Shown: piece after piece, positions 51,682-60,881 of the stretch
Position numbering within the stretch: the stretch's first letter is position 1
Layout: each line of letters starts with the position of its first letter
NCBI RefSeq assembly: GCF_001422545.1
Contig: NZ_LMLE01000001.1
Location: forward strand, 1,114,127 to 1,178,126
Source: Pedobacter sp. Leaf41
GTDB lineage: Bacteria; Bacteroidota; Bacteroidia; Sphingobacteriales; Sphingobacteriaceae
DNA length: 64,000 nucleotides
Reading direction: 5' to 3'
Notes under the pieces: model-generated
What the model saw: the letters and a program-made list of their open reading frames with translations, nothing else
What the model was told of the DNA's origin: nothing
Database searches by the model: none
Made by a program: the position numbers and the translations under genes

Positions 51682-53655
51682 TTATTCGCCTTTTCTTAAT
51701 AAATATTCTACCTTTTGATTTTGGATTATTTTACTATAAAATTCCTTTAGAAAGGGATACTCATCAGGTTGATAAACAGCATTGTTAAATTGCAAAATCT
51801 GGCTCAATGACAAGGTGTTGTTATCCAATTGTGTTTGCAGCAAATACTTACCACCACCGTTGGGTAAGCCAATAGCCAGATTTTTTGGTTTTTCTACTAA
51901 ATTATACTTTGCTGGCAGTTCGATATTGATGATAATCCTCTCATCAGATGCTGCACCCAAATCAACAGGATAAGTCCTGATATTTAAATTAAAAGGGTTT
52001 TTAGAAATCGCATTAATAAAAAACGGACTTAAATAAAACTCATTTTTACTTATTCCATCGTTCATGGTAAACTCTATTTCGTATTTTTCTGTGAGTGGAT
52101 TTTCTACACTATCTAAATTGCTAATTACAGGATCGGAAATCTTTATTTTAACCAACCGTTCGTCTAGTTTTTCTACAAATTCATCAGTGGAGGTGTATCT
52201 TTTAATTTCTTTCCTTTTGGCAAAAGCAGCGTAACCTTGATAAATGGTCGTAAGTGTACCCGCTATTTTACCCTCGTTAGTCAGTTTTCCATTTAAAATG
52301 TAATTGGTCACCGTTTTCTGGCTCGCTTTTAAATCGATCCAATAAGATGGTTTTTTCAAGTTAATAACCCGGCCTTGATCGTTCATACAGCGTAAAGGCA
52401 ACAAACCGAAAGGAAGAAGTGGTTCCGTAGCATCAAGAAGATAACTTTTGTCGCCAATGTTTAATTTGGCAACCACATAATTAAAATCGCTGATTACAGG
52501 ATAGAGTTTATTTATCGTGCCGTTCTCACGGGTAGATAAAATAACGGCTTCAGCATCAAGGTTTGCAGCAGAAAGTGCAGCAATTAGATTTAAATTTAAA
52601 TCAGCAACGTTTCCCGATCTGTTATCGAAGGATTTCTTGATGTTTTCCGCACAATAAATTCCGTAATAGTTATCCCACTTAATTTGTTTTTTTATGAAGT
52701 TTAAAATGGCTTTCGCTTTAATCAAATCGTCTGGCGCATCTTTAATTATAGAAGGAATAATGTCTTTATAAATATCCTTACGTTTTATTTGTGATCCAAA
52801 CGATTTATCACTGGACAATTCGTAATCGACATCTTTCCACGTTTTTGTATACGAAGTTTTGCCACCGGACGGATTGGTAACATCAGAAAGTTCGAAGAAA
52901 ATAGCCGATTTAAAATTACTTGGAGCGGTCATATTATCTTCTTCAATGAATGCGGGTATATCTTTCATCAGGTAAGTAATTTTGGAGCAATCTATATTTG
53001 CCCCATTAATGCGCAGGCATTCTTTAGCTAATTCAACCTTCTGATCGCTTAGCTTTTGATAACCCCTAAGGGAAACATTGTAATTGTAAATACCAGGAAT
53101 GTAAACCAGATACTCACTGAGCACCTTTGGTATTTTCCACTGAAACTCCCATGTTTTAAAATTAAATAGGTTTGGAGATTTTAACCTGTAGCTATATTCT
53201 ATTATCGATCCTTCCTTTAAATTTGGTAGCGTAAATTTTAAAAGCTTAGTATACTTCGATCGGTTCTCGAAAAATATAGCTTTTTTATCCATAGGTGTTG
53301 CAACAAACTTGCCGTCAGTATAGTTAAAGGTAGATGCGGTTAAATCGTTAATGATTTCTTCCCGAGAATCATCCTTGTATAAAGGCACTACTACATTTGC
53401 GTTCTCAAATCCCTCTTTGTTATAAATCTTGATTTTTACATGGTAATCGAAAATAAGTTCAAGCCTTCCTGTAGCATCATCAATGTCTATCCTTGCTGTA
53501 CCAAATTCTTTGAGCACGATTGCATTTGCATTACTATCAAGCTTGTTTCGGTCAAATTCGTAATCATCATAGGTAATGGCTCCAAAATTAAAGTTTTGAG
53601 CAAAAACCGGCATATATGCGGAAAATAGTAAGAGAAAAAGTATTCGTTTTTTCAT
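51682..53655 (-). CDS. DUF3857 domain protein
   Basis: A 657-residue exported protein. The ATG at 53655 gives the signal peptide MKKRILFLLLFSAYMPVFAQ; an earlier ATG at 53682 is rejected. DUF3857 lies near 60-225, then a transglutaminase-like part (about 270-370). In the latter, the cysteine of the family is replaced in NRSGNVADLNLNLIAALS, so it is probably inactive. The downstream DUF3857/transglutaminase gene is one base away, which suggests a pair of related proteins, one active and one not. Confidence 0.85.
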   Translation of the reverse strand: MKKRILFLLLFSAYMPVFAQNFNFGAITYDDYEFDRNKLDSNANAIVLKEFGTARIDIDDATGRLELIFDYHVKIKIYNKEGFENANVVVPLYKDDSREEIINDLTASTFNYTDGKFVATPMDKKAIFFENRSKYTKLLKFTLPNLKEGSIIEYSYRLKSPNLFNFKTWEFQWKIPKVLSEYLVYIPGIYNYNVSLRGYQKLSDQKVELAKECLRINGANIDCSKITYLMKDIPAFIEEDNMTAPSNFKSAIFFELSDVTNPSGGKTSYTKTWKDVDYELSSDKSFGSQIKRKDIYKDIIPSIIKDAPDDLIKAKAILNFIKKQIKWDNYYGIYCAENIKKSFDNRSGNVADLNLNLIAALSAANLDAEAVILSTRENGTINKLYPVISDFNYVVAKLNIGDKSYLLDATEPLLPFGLLPLRCMNDQGRVINLKKPSYWIDLKASQKTVTNYILNGKLTNEGKIAGTLTTIYQGYAAFAKRKEIKRYTSTDEFVEKLDERLVKIKISDPVISNLDSVENPLTEKYEIEFTMNDGISKNEFYLSPFFINAISKNPFNLNIRTYPVDLGAASDERIIINIELPAKYNLVEKPKNLAIGLPNGGGKYLLQTQLDNNTLSLSQILQFNNAVYQPDEYPFLKEFYSKIIQNQKVEYLLRKGE

Positions 53656-53836
53656 AGAGTGCGTCTTTAAATTTTGCAGCAATTTAAAGCTAGCATTTAA
53701 TATTCAGAAATAATTTGAAAATTATATTTCGAATTTAATACGGTGTTTTACAAACAAATCAATCCTTTTTAGCACTTTTGGATAAACATAATTTTCGATG
53801 CAGTAAGACGCTGTGTTCTTTCCCTTATTCAATAAA

Positions 53837-54790
53837 ATGAAATTAAATTTAAAACGTCCATTAGCATTTTTCGATTTAGAAGCTACTGGTATAAATGTAG
53901 GCGCTGATAGAATAGTAGAAATAGCCATTTTGAAAGCATATCCAGATGGTAAAGAAGAGGTTAAAACCTGGCGTGTAAATCCAGAAATACCGATTCCTTT
54001 GCAAACTTCTTTAATTCATGGCATTTACGATGAAGACATTGCAAACGAGCCAACCTTCAAAATGTTAGCAAAAGAAATTGCCGAATTTATCGGAGAAAGT
54101 GATTTGGCGGGCTATAATTCAAATAAGTTTGATATTCCGATGTTGTTGGAAGAGTTTTTAAGAGCTAATGTAGATTTTGATATGAACCAACGCAAATTTG
54201 TTGACGTTCAGAATATTTTCCACCAGATGGAGCAACGTACATTAAAAGCAGCTTATAAATTTTATTGTCAGGAAGATTTAATAAACGCTCACGCTGCTGA
54301 GGCAGATGTAATAGCAACTTATAAAGTTTTGCTTGGGCAGCTGGAGATGTACAAAGAAAAAGAGTTTGAAGATAAACAGGGCAACAAAAGCATTCCTGTT
54401 GTGAATGATGTAGATGCTTTACACGTATTTACTAACATACATAAGCCTGTAGATTTTGCTGGCAGAATGGTTTATAATGATAAAAATGAGGTTTGTTTTA
54501 ACTTCGGAAAACACAAAGGAAAAACGACCGAACAAGTTTTTGCTGTTGAACCAAGTTATTATGCCTGGATGAAGCAAGGTGATTTTCCTCTATACACGAA
54601 GAAAAAACTGGATGAGGAATGGGCGAAATTTAATGCCAAGAAAAATGAAAACCGCACCCCAAAACCACAACCAACGGCTGCTGCTCAAAAGCCACAATAT
54701 CAACAAAAGCCTCAGCAAAAACCAGATAAGCCTGCACAGCCAATTAATAACGATATGCTTGAGCAGCTAAAGATGAAATTTGGTAAATAA
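53837..54790 (+). CDS. DEDDh 3'-5' exonuclease with ExoX-like C-terminal module
   Basis: A 317-residue exonuclease. The ATG at 53837 is preferred over GTG at 53813. The DnaQ-like domain has FFDLEATG (Exo I), LAGYNSNKFDIPML (Exo II) and HAAEADVIATY (Exo III). A C-terminal module with FNFGKHKGKTTEQV and PSYYAWMKQGDFP matches the ExoX-like C-terminal domain. The last 50 residues are Gln/Pro/Lys-rich and disordered. It is followed 25 bases later by the M1 peptidase gene. Repair or DNA-turnover function is inferred. Confidence 0.88.
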   Translation: MKLNLKRPLAFFDLEATGINVGADRIVEIAILKAYPDGKEEVKTWRVNPEIPIPLQTSLIHGIYDEDIANEPTFKMLAKEIAEFIGESDLAGYNSNKFDIPMLLEEFLRANVDFDMNQRKFVDVQNIFHQMEQRTLKAAYKFYCQEDLINAHAAEADVIATYKVLLGQLEMYKEKEFEDKQGNKSIPVVNDVDALHVFTNIHKPVDFAGRMVYNDKNEVCFNFGKHKGKTTEQVFAVEPSYYAWMKQGDFPLYTKKKLDEEWAKFNAKKNENRTPKPQPTAAAQKPQYQQKPQQKPDKPAQPINNDMLEQLKMKFGK

Positions 54791-54815
54791 GCAGCGGTAT
54801 TAAGGTTTGATTTAA

Positions 54816-56681
54816 ATGAAAGTGATTAAAATATTTAGCATTATACTTTTTTCTGCAGTATATGCAAACGCTCAGGTTCAATTGCCTATTGAACCGGTTT
54901 TTCAGAATACATACAGCAAAGAGACCCGTAGTGTTAGTGGAAAACCAGGGAAAAACTATTGGCAAAACTCTTCAAAATACGATTTGAAGGTTGATTTTAA
55001 TCCATCAACGCGATTGTTAAAGGGTAAGGTGGATGTGGTTTATACCAACAACAGTCCGGATACCTTAAAAGAAATTTGGTTCAAGCTATATCCAAATTTG
55101 TATAAAAAGGGTTCGATCAGAAAATCAAAAATTGCGGATTCTGATTTGGGTGAAGGTGTACAAATTACAACTGCGGCCCTAAACAACAGTCAGTTATCGT
55201 TAGGGAGCTTGCAGATTGACGGTACGAATATGCATATCGTCATTCAACCGCTTTTACCTGGCAAAACCATCAAGTTTAACTTCGACTACAATTATACTTT
55301 AAATAAGGGCTCGCACATTCGAACCGGGCAAGTAGACGATGGCTCGCATTTTATTGCTTATTTCTTTCCTCGAATTGCCGTTTACGATGATGTAGATGGC
55401 TGGAATAAATATCCTTATACAGGAGCAGAAGAATTTTACAATGATTTCGATCAGTTTAATGCAGAAATTAAAGTTCCTGGTGGGTTTGCCGTTTGGGCTA
55501 CAGGCGATTTAAAAAATGCTAATGAAGTATTTTATAAAGAAATTGCCGCTAAAATCGCTTCAGCGGAAAAAAATGATGGAATTGTAGATGTGATTACAGA
55601 AAAGGATTTGGCAATGAAACAGGTAACTAAGCCCAATACTTTTAATACCTTTAAGTTTGAAGCCAAAAATGTTACCGATTTTGTGTTTGCTTTAAGTGAT
55701 CATTATTTGTGGAAATCAACCAGTTTGATGGTTGATCCAAAAACAAAAAGAAGAACGAGGGTTGATGCTGTTTTTAACGCTAAGCACAAAGACTATTATG
55801 AAGTAATTGATTTTGCCCGTAAAACTGTTGAATCAATGAGTTACAAATTTCCGAAATGGCCATTTCCATATAATCATGAAACTATTTTCGATGGTTTAGA
55901 TCAAATGGAATATCCGATGATGGTTAATGATAACCCAGTTGATAATAGGGAAGACGCCATTACGTTAACAGATCACGAAATTTTCCATACCATGTTTCCG
56001 TTTTATATGGGTATAAATGAGACCAAATATGGTTGGATGGATGAAGGCTGGGCCACGATAGGTGAGTGGCTAATTTCACCAATGATCGATTCCACCATCG
56101 TAGATGAATACGGCATTCAGCCAACGGCAGCTTCATCAGGAAATAAAGATGATTCTCCCATTATGACATTAACACCTGACTTAAAGGGATCTGGGAGTTT
56201 TACCAATTCTTATCCGAAACCTGGTTTAGCGTATTTGTATGTGAAAGATTATCTTGGCGAGGAGTTGTTTACTAAAGCGCTTCACAACTACATTAACAAC
56301 TGGAACGGTAAACACCCAATGCCTTACGATTTCTTTAACAGTATAAATGAAGGAAGTGGAAAAAATTTAAACTGGTTTTGGAAATCATGGTTTTTTGAGG
56401 GCGGCGTTTTGGATATGGCAATTAAATCGGTGGATAAAACAGACACCGGTTATTCAATAAAAATTGAAAATAAAGGGATTAAAGCATTACCCATTGATTT
56501 GGTGTTAAATTATGCAGATGGCTCAAAAGAAACCAATCATAGTACAATCGCTGTTTGGCAAGATGGTGCAAAGGAAGTGCAAATCGAAATTAAAACTTCA
56601 AAAAAACTGAATAAAGTATCAATGGGCAGTAGTCATGTTCCAGACAAAGTGAAAAGTGATAATACTTATAGTGTAAACTAA
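54816..56681 (+). CDS. M1-family metallopeptidase (secreted)
   Basis: Zinc aminopeptidase-type enzyme of 621 residues, with signal peptide ending YANAQ. The zinc motif is HEIFH (His387, Glu388, His391) with the third ligand Glu410 in MDEGWA. The usual GAMEN-like exopeptidase motif is replaced by QMEYPMM near 365, so peptide preference may differ. A beta-sandwich N-terminal domain (about 40-230) is present. A terminator follows. Confidence 0.9.
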   Translation: MKVIKIFSIILFSAVYANAQVQLPIEPVFQNTYSKETRSVSGKPGKNYWQNSSKYDLKVDFNPSTRLLKGKVDVVYTNNSPDTLKEIWFKLYPNLYKKGSIRKSKIADSDLGEGVQITTAALNNSQLSLGSLQIDGTNMHIVIQPLLPGKTIKFNFDYNYTLNKGSHIRTGQVDDGSHFIAYFFPRIAVYDDVDGWNKYPYTGAEEFYNDFDQFNAEIKVPGGFAVWATGDLKNANEVFYKEIAAKIASAEKNDGIVDVITEKDLAMKQVTKPNTFNTFKFEAKNVTDFVFALSDHYLWKSTSLMVDPKTKRRTRVDAVFNAKHKDYYEVIDFARKTVESMSYKFPKWPFPYNHETIFDGLDQMEYPMMVNDNPVDNREDAITLTDHEIFHTMFPFYMGINETKYGWMDEGWATIGEWLISPMIDSTIVDEYGIQPTAASSGNKDDSPIMTLTPDLKGSGSFTNSYPKPGLAYLYVKDYLGEELFTKALHNYINNWNGKHPMPYDFFNSINEGSGKNLNWFWKSWFFEGGVLDMAIKSVDKTDTGYSIKIENKGIKALPIDLVLNYADGSKETNHSTIAVWQDGAKEVQIEIKTSKKLNKVSMGSSHVPDKVKSDNTYSVN

Positions 56682-56683
56682 TC

Positions 56684-56735
56684 ATAAAAAAAGAGGCCTA
56701 AAGCCTCTTTTTTTATTTAACGTCTACCATGTTTT
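56684..56735. repeat. 52-bp direct repeat, left copy, including a terminator
   Basis: Identical over 52 bases to 57431-57482. It begins ATAAAAAAAGAGGC and contains a hairpin (AGAGGC/GCCTCT) with seven T residues, then the sequence that encodes the last six codons of the secreted protein at 57464. It terminates the M1 peptidase transcript. Confidence 0.85.
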
Positions 56736-56829
56736 ATCGTTTGACTATGCTCTTGATATGGTGTCTTAAAAAAGTTGCAAATTGTTTCGTACTTAAACTA
56801 TTTTATTAGTTTCGTTTAAAAATATCTAG

Positions 56830-57429
56830 ATGAAAAAAATACTCTTATTCTTAGCGCTAGTAAGCTCAACAAATTATCTAAAGGCGCAAAACAAAAACAT
56901 AGATAGTCTTTCCCAGTCTATCAAACTTAAGTCTGAAGCCATCGGCCATGGCGGGAATAACGAGATTAAGATTAATTTGTTTTATTCCATTTTAGCACTT
57001 CCGGAAATTACTTACGAAAGAATCATTGAAGACAACATGGGTGTTGGATTATCGGTTGCTATCGGTGCAACTAATGAAAATGTTTTTGGCAGCAAAATAA
57101 ACTATGTCATTACCCCACACTATCGCATATATTTTGGAAACAAAAAAGCGAACGGTTTTTTTATTGAAGGAAATGCTGGGATCATATCGCACAAAGAATT
57201 TGATTATACATCTTTGGCTTACACTAGCTATCCTGCTGGTTATGACATTACCTTACCAGAAAGAAACTACACGGACTTTGGCTTAGGCGCCGCTGCCGGA
57301 GCAAAATTTTTAACTCGAAATGGTTTTTTAGGTGAAGCGTACCTAGGTGTAGGTAGGGTATTTGGAAGTAAAAATCAATCCTTAGAAGCTTACCCAAGAT
57401 TTGGTTTAACGATTGGTAAGCGATTTTAA
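56830..57429 (+). CDS. DUF3575-type outer-membrane protein
   Basis: A 199-residue exported protein with signal peptide ending YLKAQ. The segment EIKINLFYSILALPEITYER matches DUF3575, and the alternating aromatic pattern and final RF ending (GLTIGKRF) fit a small outer-membrane barrel. Function unknown. It is flanked by the two perfect copies of the 52-bp direct repeat, so it may have entered this site by a duplication or insertion event. Similar TAGTTTCG element upstream near 56805 could be its -7 box. Confidence 0.75.
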   Translation: MKKILLFLALVSSTNYLKAQNKNIDSLSQSIKLKSEAIGHGGNNEIKINLFYSILALPEITYERIIEDNMGVGLSVAIGATNENVFGSKINYVITPHYRIYFGNKKANGFFIEGNAGIISHKEFDYTSLAYTSYPAGYDITLPERNYTDFGLGAAAGAKFLTRNGFLGEAYLGVGRVFGSKNQSLEAYPRFGLTIGKRF

Positions 57430-57430
57430 A

Positions 57431-57482
57431 ATAAAAAAAGAGGCCTAAAGCCTCTTTTTTTATTTAACGTCTACCATGTTTT
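57431..57482. repeat. 52-bp direct repeat, right copy, including a terminator
   Basis: Identical to 56684-56735 and 747 bases away. The hairpin with T runs on both sides terminates the DUF3575 gene on the plus strand and the secreted protein gene on the minus strand. Its last part is the coding end of the gene at 57464. Confidence 0.85.
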
Positions 57483-57967
57483 TCTCTATGTCCTCTAGAA
57501 AATAAACTAGCATTAACTCTTTGATCGTGACGTCTGTAATCTACGCGTTGCGGCCTGTAATGGTTTCGCGGTGCGTTATATCGACCTCTATTTCCGCCGC
57601 CATATGATGAACGAAACACATTCTTATGATTAGAATATCTAACTCTATGCGTATTGTAACTGCGATATGGGCTGTTTCCATATACAATCACCTTTCTTCC
57701 TCGGTGTAAGTCATAGCCTCTATATCTAGCCGGTAAATATCTAGATCGAGTCCAACGATTTCCATTTAAATAAACAAACTGGCGTTGAGGAACGTAATAA
57801 TAAGACTGTACTTCGGGTAAGTAATAGTAGTTAACGTTTTGATAACCAACAGGAAACCAAGCCGGTTGTGCTCCAATATTTACATTAATACTTACCTGGG
57901 CGTTAGATTGATTTGATGTTAAAGCCACGATACCTATAATCGCGGAGATGATAAATAACTTTTTCAT
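57464..57967 (-). CDS. Secreted basic protein, paralogue 1 of 3
   Basis: A 167-residue exported protein with signal peptide ending SNAQ. The shared core reads GYQNVNYYYLPEVQSYYYVP, then QRQFVYLNGNRW and YRGYDL. After the core comes a very Arg-rich tail (RGHREKHGRR at the end). No known domain is recognised. The same core is found in the two genes upstream on this strand, with the differences mainly in the basic tails. A strong net positive charge suggests interaction with acidic polymers or with the cell envelope; this is inference. Confidence 0.65.
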   Translation of the reverse strand: MKKLFIISAIIGIVALTSNQSNAQVSINVNIGAQPAWFPVGYQNVNYYYLPEVQSYYYVPQRQFVYLNGNRWTRSRYLPARYRGYDLHRGRKVIVYGNSPYRSYNTHRVRYSNHKNVFRSSYGGGNRGRYNAPRNHYRPQRVDYRRHDQRVNASLFSRGHREKHGRR

Positions 57968-58045
57968 AATCTGTTTCTATTTGTGTGTTTAATACAAATT
58001 CAAACGCTATGCCAAAACATCTATTGTAACAGAGATATAAAAAAA

Positions 58046-58063
58046 GAGCCTCTTTCGAAGCCC
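58046..58063 (-). terminator. Terminator after paralogue 2
   Basis: On the minus strand GGGCTTC pairs with GAGGCTC (with two G-T pairs) over a GAAA loop and is followed by seven T residues. Confidence 0.6.
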
Positions 58064-58082
58064 TTCCTTAATCAGTTAACAA

Positions 58083-58592
58083 TTATTTGTGTTTTCCCTT
58101 TCCGTTTCCTTTGCCATGGTTACTATTTCCTTTGTTCGCTTTACCGTATATTTTTTTAGCTTGTCCCGGTGGCATTCCATGTGGATGACCTTTTACCACG
58201 TAGTATTTGCTATCGCGGCTATCTCTGATGACCAACTGACCTTTATTACCTTTGAATTTTCCGTATTTAACCTTATCATTCTTAAAATTTAGATAAGGTT
58301 TTGGAGAGTTAATTACCACTTTATACCCATTGTATAAATCGTAATTTCCGTATCGCGATGGTAGATTGTTCGCGAAAACCCAGTCGTTTCCATTCAAGTA
58401 TACAAATTGCTTTTTCGGAACATAATAGTAACTTTCCACATCTGGAAGGTAATAGTAATCAACATGATCATAACCAGTGGGTCCCCAAAGCGGCTGTGAA
58501 CCAATATTTACATTCAAATTTATTTGAGCCTTTGCCGGCATGCTGAGGAATGAAATCATCATTATTACAGCAACTAAAAATAATCTTTTCAT
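58083..58592 (-). CDS. Secreted basic protein, paralogue 2 of 3
   Basis: A 169-residue exported protein. The ATG at 58592 gives the signal peptide MKRLFLVAVIMMISFLSMPAKAQ. The core is like paralogue 1: PTGYDHVDYYYLPDVESYYY, KKQFVYLNGNDW, YGNYDLYNGYKVV. A VIRDSRDSKYYVVKGHPHG segment is shared with paralogue 3. The C-terminal tail is Gly/Lys/Asn/His-rich (GKANKGNSNHGKGNGKGKHK). It has its own terminator, so each paralogue may be a separate unit. Function unknown. Confidence 0.7.
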   Translation of the reverse strand: MKRLFLVAVIMMISFLSMPAKAQINLNVNIGSQPLWGPTGYDHVDYYYLPDVESYYYVPKKQFVYLNGNDWVFANNLPSRYGNYDLYNGYKVVINSPKPYLNFKNDKVKYGKFKGNKGQLVIRDSRDSKYYVVKGHPHGMPPGQAKKIYGKANKGNSNHGKGNGKGKHK

Positions 58593-58648
58593 AATCGATT
58601 TAATTTGTGTTGATAGACCCATATTTCCAAAAGGCGTGCCACAAAAAA

Positions 58649-58670
58649 GGGAGCTTCTTCCGAAACTCCC
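58649..58670 (-). terminator. Terminator after paralogue 3
   Basis: GGGAG and CTCCC enclose a 12-base loop with inner TTC/GAA pairing; on the minus strand six T residues follow. Confidence 0.55.
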
Positions 58671-58689
58671 TAATCACAACTAAATCACG

Positions 58690-59280
58690 CTATTTACTTC
58701 TACCATTTGCTTTATTCCTATCTGGACGATCATTTTCTACTCTTCTATCGTTGCCACGATTGGAATTTTGAGCTGTTCTTGAGTTTTGAATTATTTTTAC
58801 AACAGTGTTTTGTGTACGATTTTGACGATTGCTATTATTATTCACCGCAACAGCTTTATAGTTGGGGTGGTTTTTCACCACATCATATTTACGATCGCGA
58901 CTATCTCTAATTACCAATTGGCGGCCATTATAGTTTTTAAATCTACTGTATTTAGCTATATAGACGTTATTTCTTAAATATGGTTTGGGTTCGTTTACAA
59001 CAACTTTGTATGCTCGGTATAAGTCAAAATTTCTGAATTGACCTGGCAAACTGTTTGTCGAAACCCAATTGCCTTGATTCGAATAGATATATTGCCTGGA
59101 TGGGACATTGTAATATGCATTGATATCTGGTAAATAATAGTAATCTACATGATCATAACCTGTAGGCCCCCAAACTGGTTGTTGGTTAATATTAATGTGT
59201 AAATTAATTTGAGCTTTTGCATCATCTATGCTGAATAATGAAACCATCAAGACTGCAGCAAATAAAACTAACTTTTTCAT
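58690..59280 (-). CDS. Secreted basic protein, paralogue 3 of 3
   Basis: A 196-residue exported protein. The ATG at 59280 gives the signal peptide MKKLVLFAAVLMVSLFSIDD...AQ. The core reads PTGYDHVDYYYLPDINAYYN, then YRAYKVVV and VIRDSRDRKYDVVKNHPNY as in paralogue 2. The tail is Asn/Arg-rich (NRGNDRRVENDRPDRN). It is the first gene of the tandem group and the most distal from the repeat. Function unknown. Confidence 0.7.
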   Translation of the reverse strand: MKKLVLFAAVLMVSLFSIDDAKAQINLHININQQPVWGPTGYDHVDYYYLPDINAYYNVPSRQYIYSNQGNWVSTNSLPGQFRNFDLYRAYKVVVNEPKPYLRNNVYIAKYSRFKNYNGRQLVIRDSRDRKYDVVKNHPNYKAVAVNNNSNRQNRTQNTVVKIIQNSRTAQNSNRGNDRRVENDRPDRNKANGRSK

Positions 59281-59382
59281 AATGTTTTTAATTAAAGGTT
59301 CCTTGTGTGTGTTAATTATTGAAATAGACAAAAGCATTTTCGCGTAGTTTAATTGAGGCAATTCGTTTTAACATTCTTTAAC

Positions 59383-59390
59383 TATATTTG
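59383..59390 (+). promoter_or_regulatory. gatB promoter -7 element
   Basis: TATATTTG matches TAnnTTTG and supports the ATG at 59424 over the in-frame TTG at 59388, which lies inside this element. Confidence 0.45.
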
Positions 59391-59423
59391 TCAGCTCAAT
59401 ACATTCAAAGGCATCATTTATCT

Positions 59424-60881
59424 ATGGGTTTAGGGACAACCGAAAACAATTACGAACTAGTTTCAGGACTGGAAATTCACGTTCAATTAAACACCAATAC
59501 CAAAATATTCTCTGCCGATAGTGCATCTTTCGGGGCTTCACCTAATCATAATATTTCAACTGTTTCATTGGCGTTACCGGGTGCTTTGCCTAAGCTAAAT
59601 AAAGCGGTGGTAGCCAAAGCGGTTAGGATTGGCCTGGCCTTAAACTGTACCATCAATCAAACTAATCACTTTGATAGAAAAAATTATTTCTATGCCGATT
59701 TACCAAAAGGTTATCAAATTACACAAGACAATCAGCCAATCTGTGTAAATGGTTTCCTTGAAGTTGAATTAGCTGATGGATCAACGAAGAAAATAGGGAT
59801 AAATAGAATCCATTTAGAAGAGGATGCGGGAAAAAGTATTCACGATCAGGATGATAGCTATTCTTTGGTTGATTTAAATCGTGCTGGAGTTCCTTTGATA
59901 GAAATTGTATCGGAGCCTGATATTCGTAGCGCCGAAGAAGCATCAGCGCTGCTTACTGAAATTAGAAAGTTGGTCCGCCATTTAAATGTGAGTGATGGAA
60001 ACATGGAGGAGGGGAGTTTGCGTTGCGATGCAAATATTTCTATCCGTCCGAATGGCTCTACAGAATTTGGTACCCGTTGCGAGGTAAAAAACCTAAATTC
60101 TATGCGTAACGTACGTAGAGCAATGGATTTTGAATTTGGGAGACAAGTGGAGGTAATTGAGAATGGCGGCAAAATCATCCAAAGCACATTAAATTTTGAC
60201 GCTGATAAAGGCACAACATCGCCAATGCGAACAAAAGAGGAGGCAAACGATTACCGGTATTTCGCTGATCCGGATTTGCAGCCTATTTTTATTTCTGACG
60301 ATTGGTTGGCAGAAATCACATCGGCCATGCCCGCTTTACCAAATGAAATTTCGAAGCAAATGGTTGCCGAATTTGGTATTACAAAAGCAGACGCAGCTTT
60401 ATTTGCGGAGAATTTGGATCTGTTAAATTATTTTAATAAAGCTTTACCAATTGTTAATACTAAGAAAACACTTATTAACTGGTTAATTGGTCCGGTTAGG
60501 GCTTTGTTAAGTGAAAAGGGAATAACTATTAATGATTATAATGTTAAACCAGAACAATTAGCTGCTGCAATTAATTTGGTTGATGATAAAAAGCTTACAC
60601 AACAAATTGCCATTCAGCAATTATTACCAGCTATTGAAATGGAACCAAAAGCTGATGTGACTACACTTGCACAATCATTAAATTTACTGATTTCAGAAAA
60701 CAGCGATGAATTAGGTGCATTTATCGATGAAGTGTTAGCGAAATATCCACAACAAGTTGAGGCGTTTAAAAAAGGTAAAAAAGGCGTATTAGGCTTGTTT
60801 GTTGGCGATGTAATGAAGTTGGCAAAAGGTAAAGCAGACGCTAAAAAATTGAATGAATTAATACTAGAAAAATTAAAATAA
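59424..60881 (+). CDS. gatB: Asp/Glu-tRNA amidotransferase subunit B
   Basis: Large subunit of the GatCAB amidotransferase that binds the misacylated tRNA. With the ATG at 59424 it is 485 residues. YELVSGLEIHVQLNTNTKIF opens the protein, followed by LPGALPKLNK near 55, DRKNYFYADLPKGYQI near 88, EDAGKSIH near 139 and DYRYFADPDL near 280. The C-terminal YqeY-like domain recognises tRNA. The start of the next gene overlaps by one base (TAATG). Confidence 0.95.
   Translation: MGLGTTENNYELVSGLEIHVQLNTNTKIFSADSASFGASPNHNISTVSLALPGALPKLNKAVVAKAVRIGLALNCTINQTNHFDRKNYFYADLPKGYQITQDNQPICVNGFLEVELADGSTKKIGINRIHLEEDAGKSIHDQDDSYSLVDLNRAGVPLIEIVSEPDIRSAEEASALLTEIRKLVRHLNVSDGNMEEGSLRCDANISIRPNGSTEFGTRCEVKNLNSMRNVRRAMDFEFGRQVEVIENGGKIIQSTLNFDADKGTTSPMRTKEEANDYRYFADPDLQPIFISDDWLAEITSAMPALPNEISKQMVAEFGITKADAALFAENLDLLNYFNKALPIVNTKKTLINWLIGPVRALLSEKGITINDYNVKPEQLAAAINLVDDKKLTQQIAIQQLLPAIEMEPKADVTTLAQSLNLLISENSDELGAFIDEVLAKYPQQVEAFKKGKKGVLGLFVGDVMKLAKGKADAKKLNELILEKLK

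Noticed and set aside
53722..53928. Minus-strand frame across the ExoX-type gene start
   Set aside because: It overlaps the real gene and has no recognisable protein features.
56717..56797. Fourth paralogue gene
   Set aside because: Only about 27 open codons with the last six matching; too short to call a gene or pseudogene.
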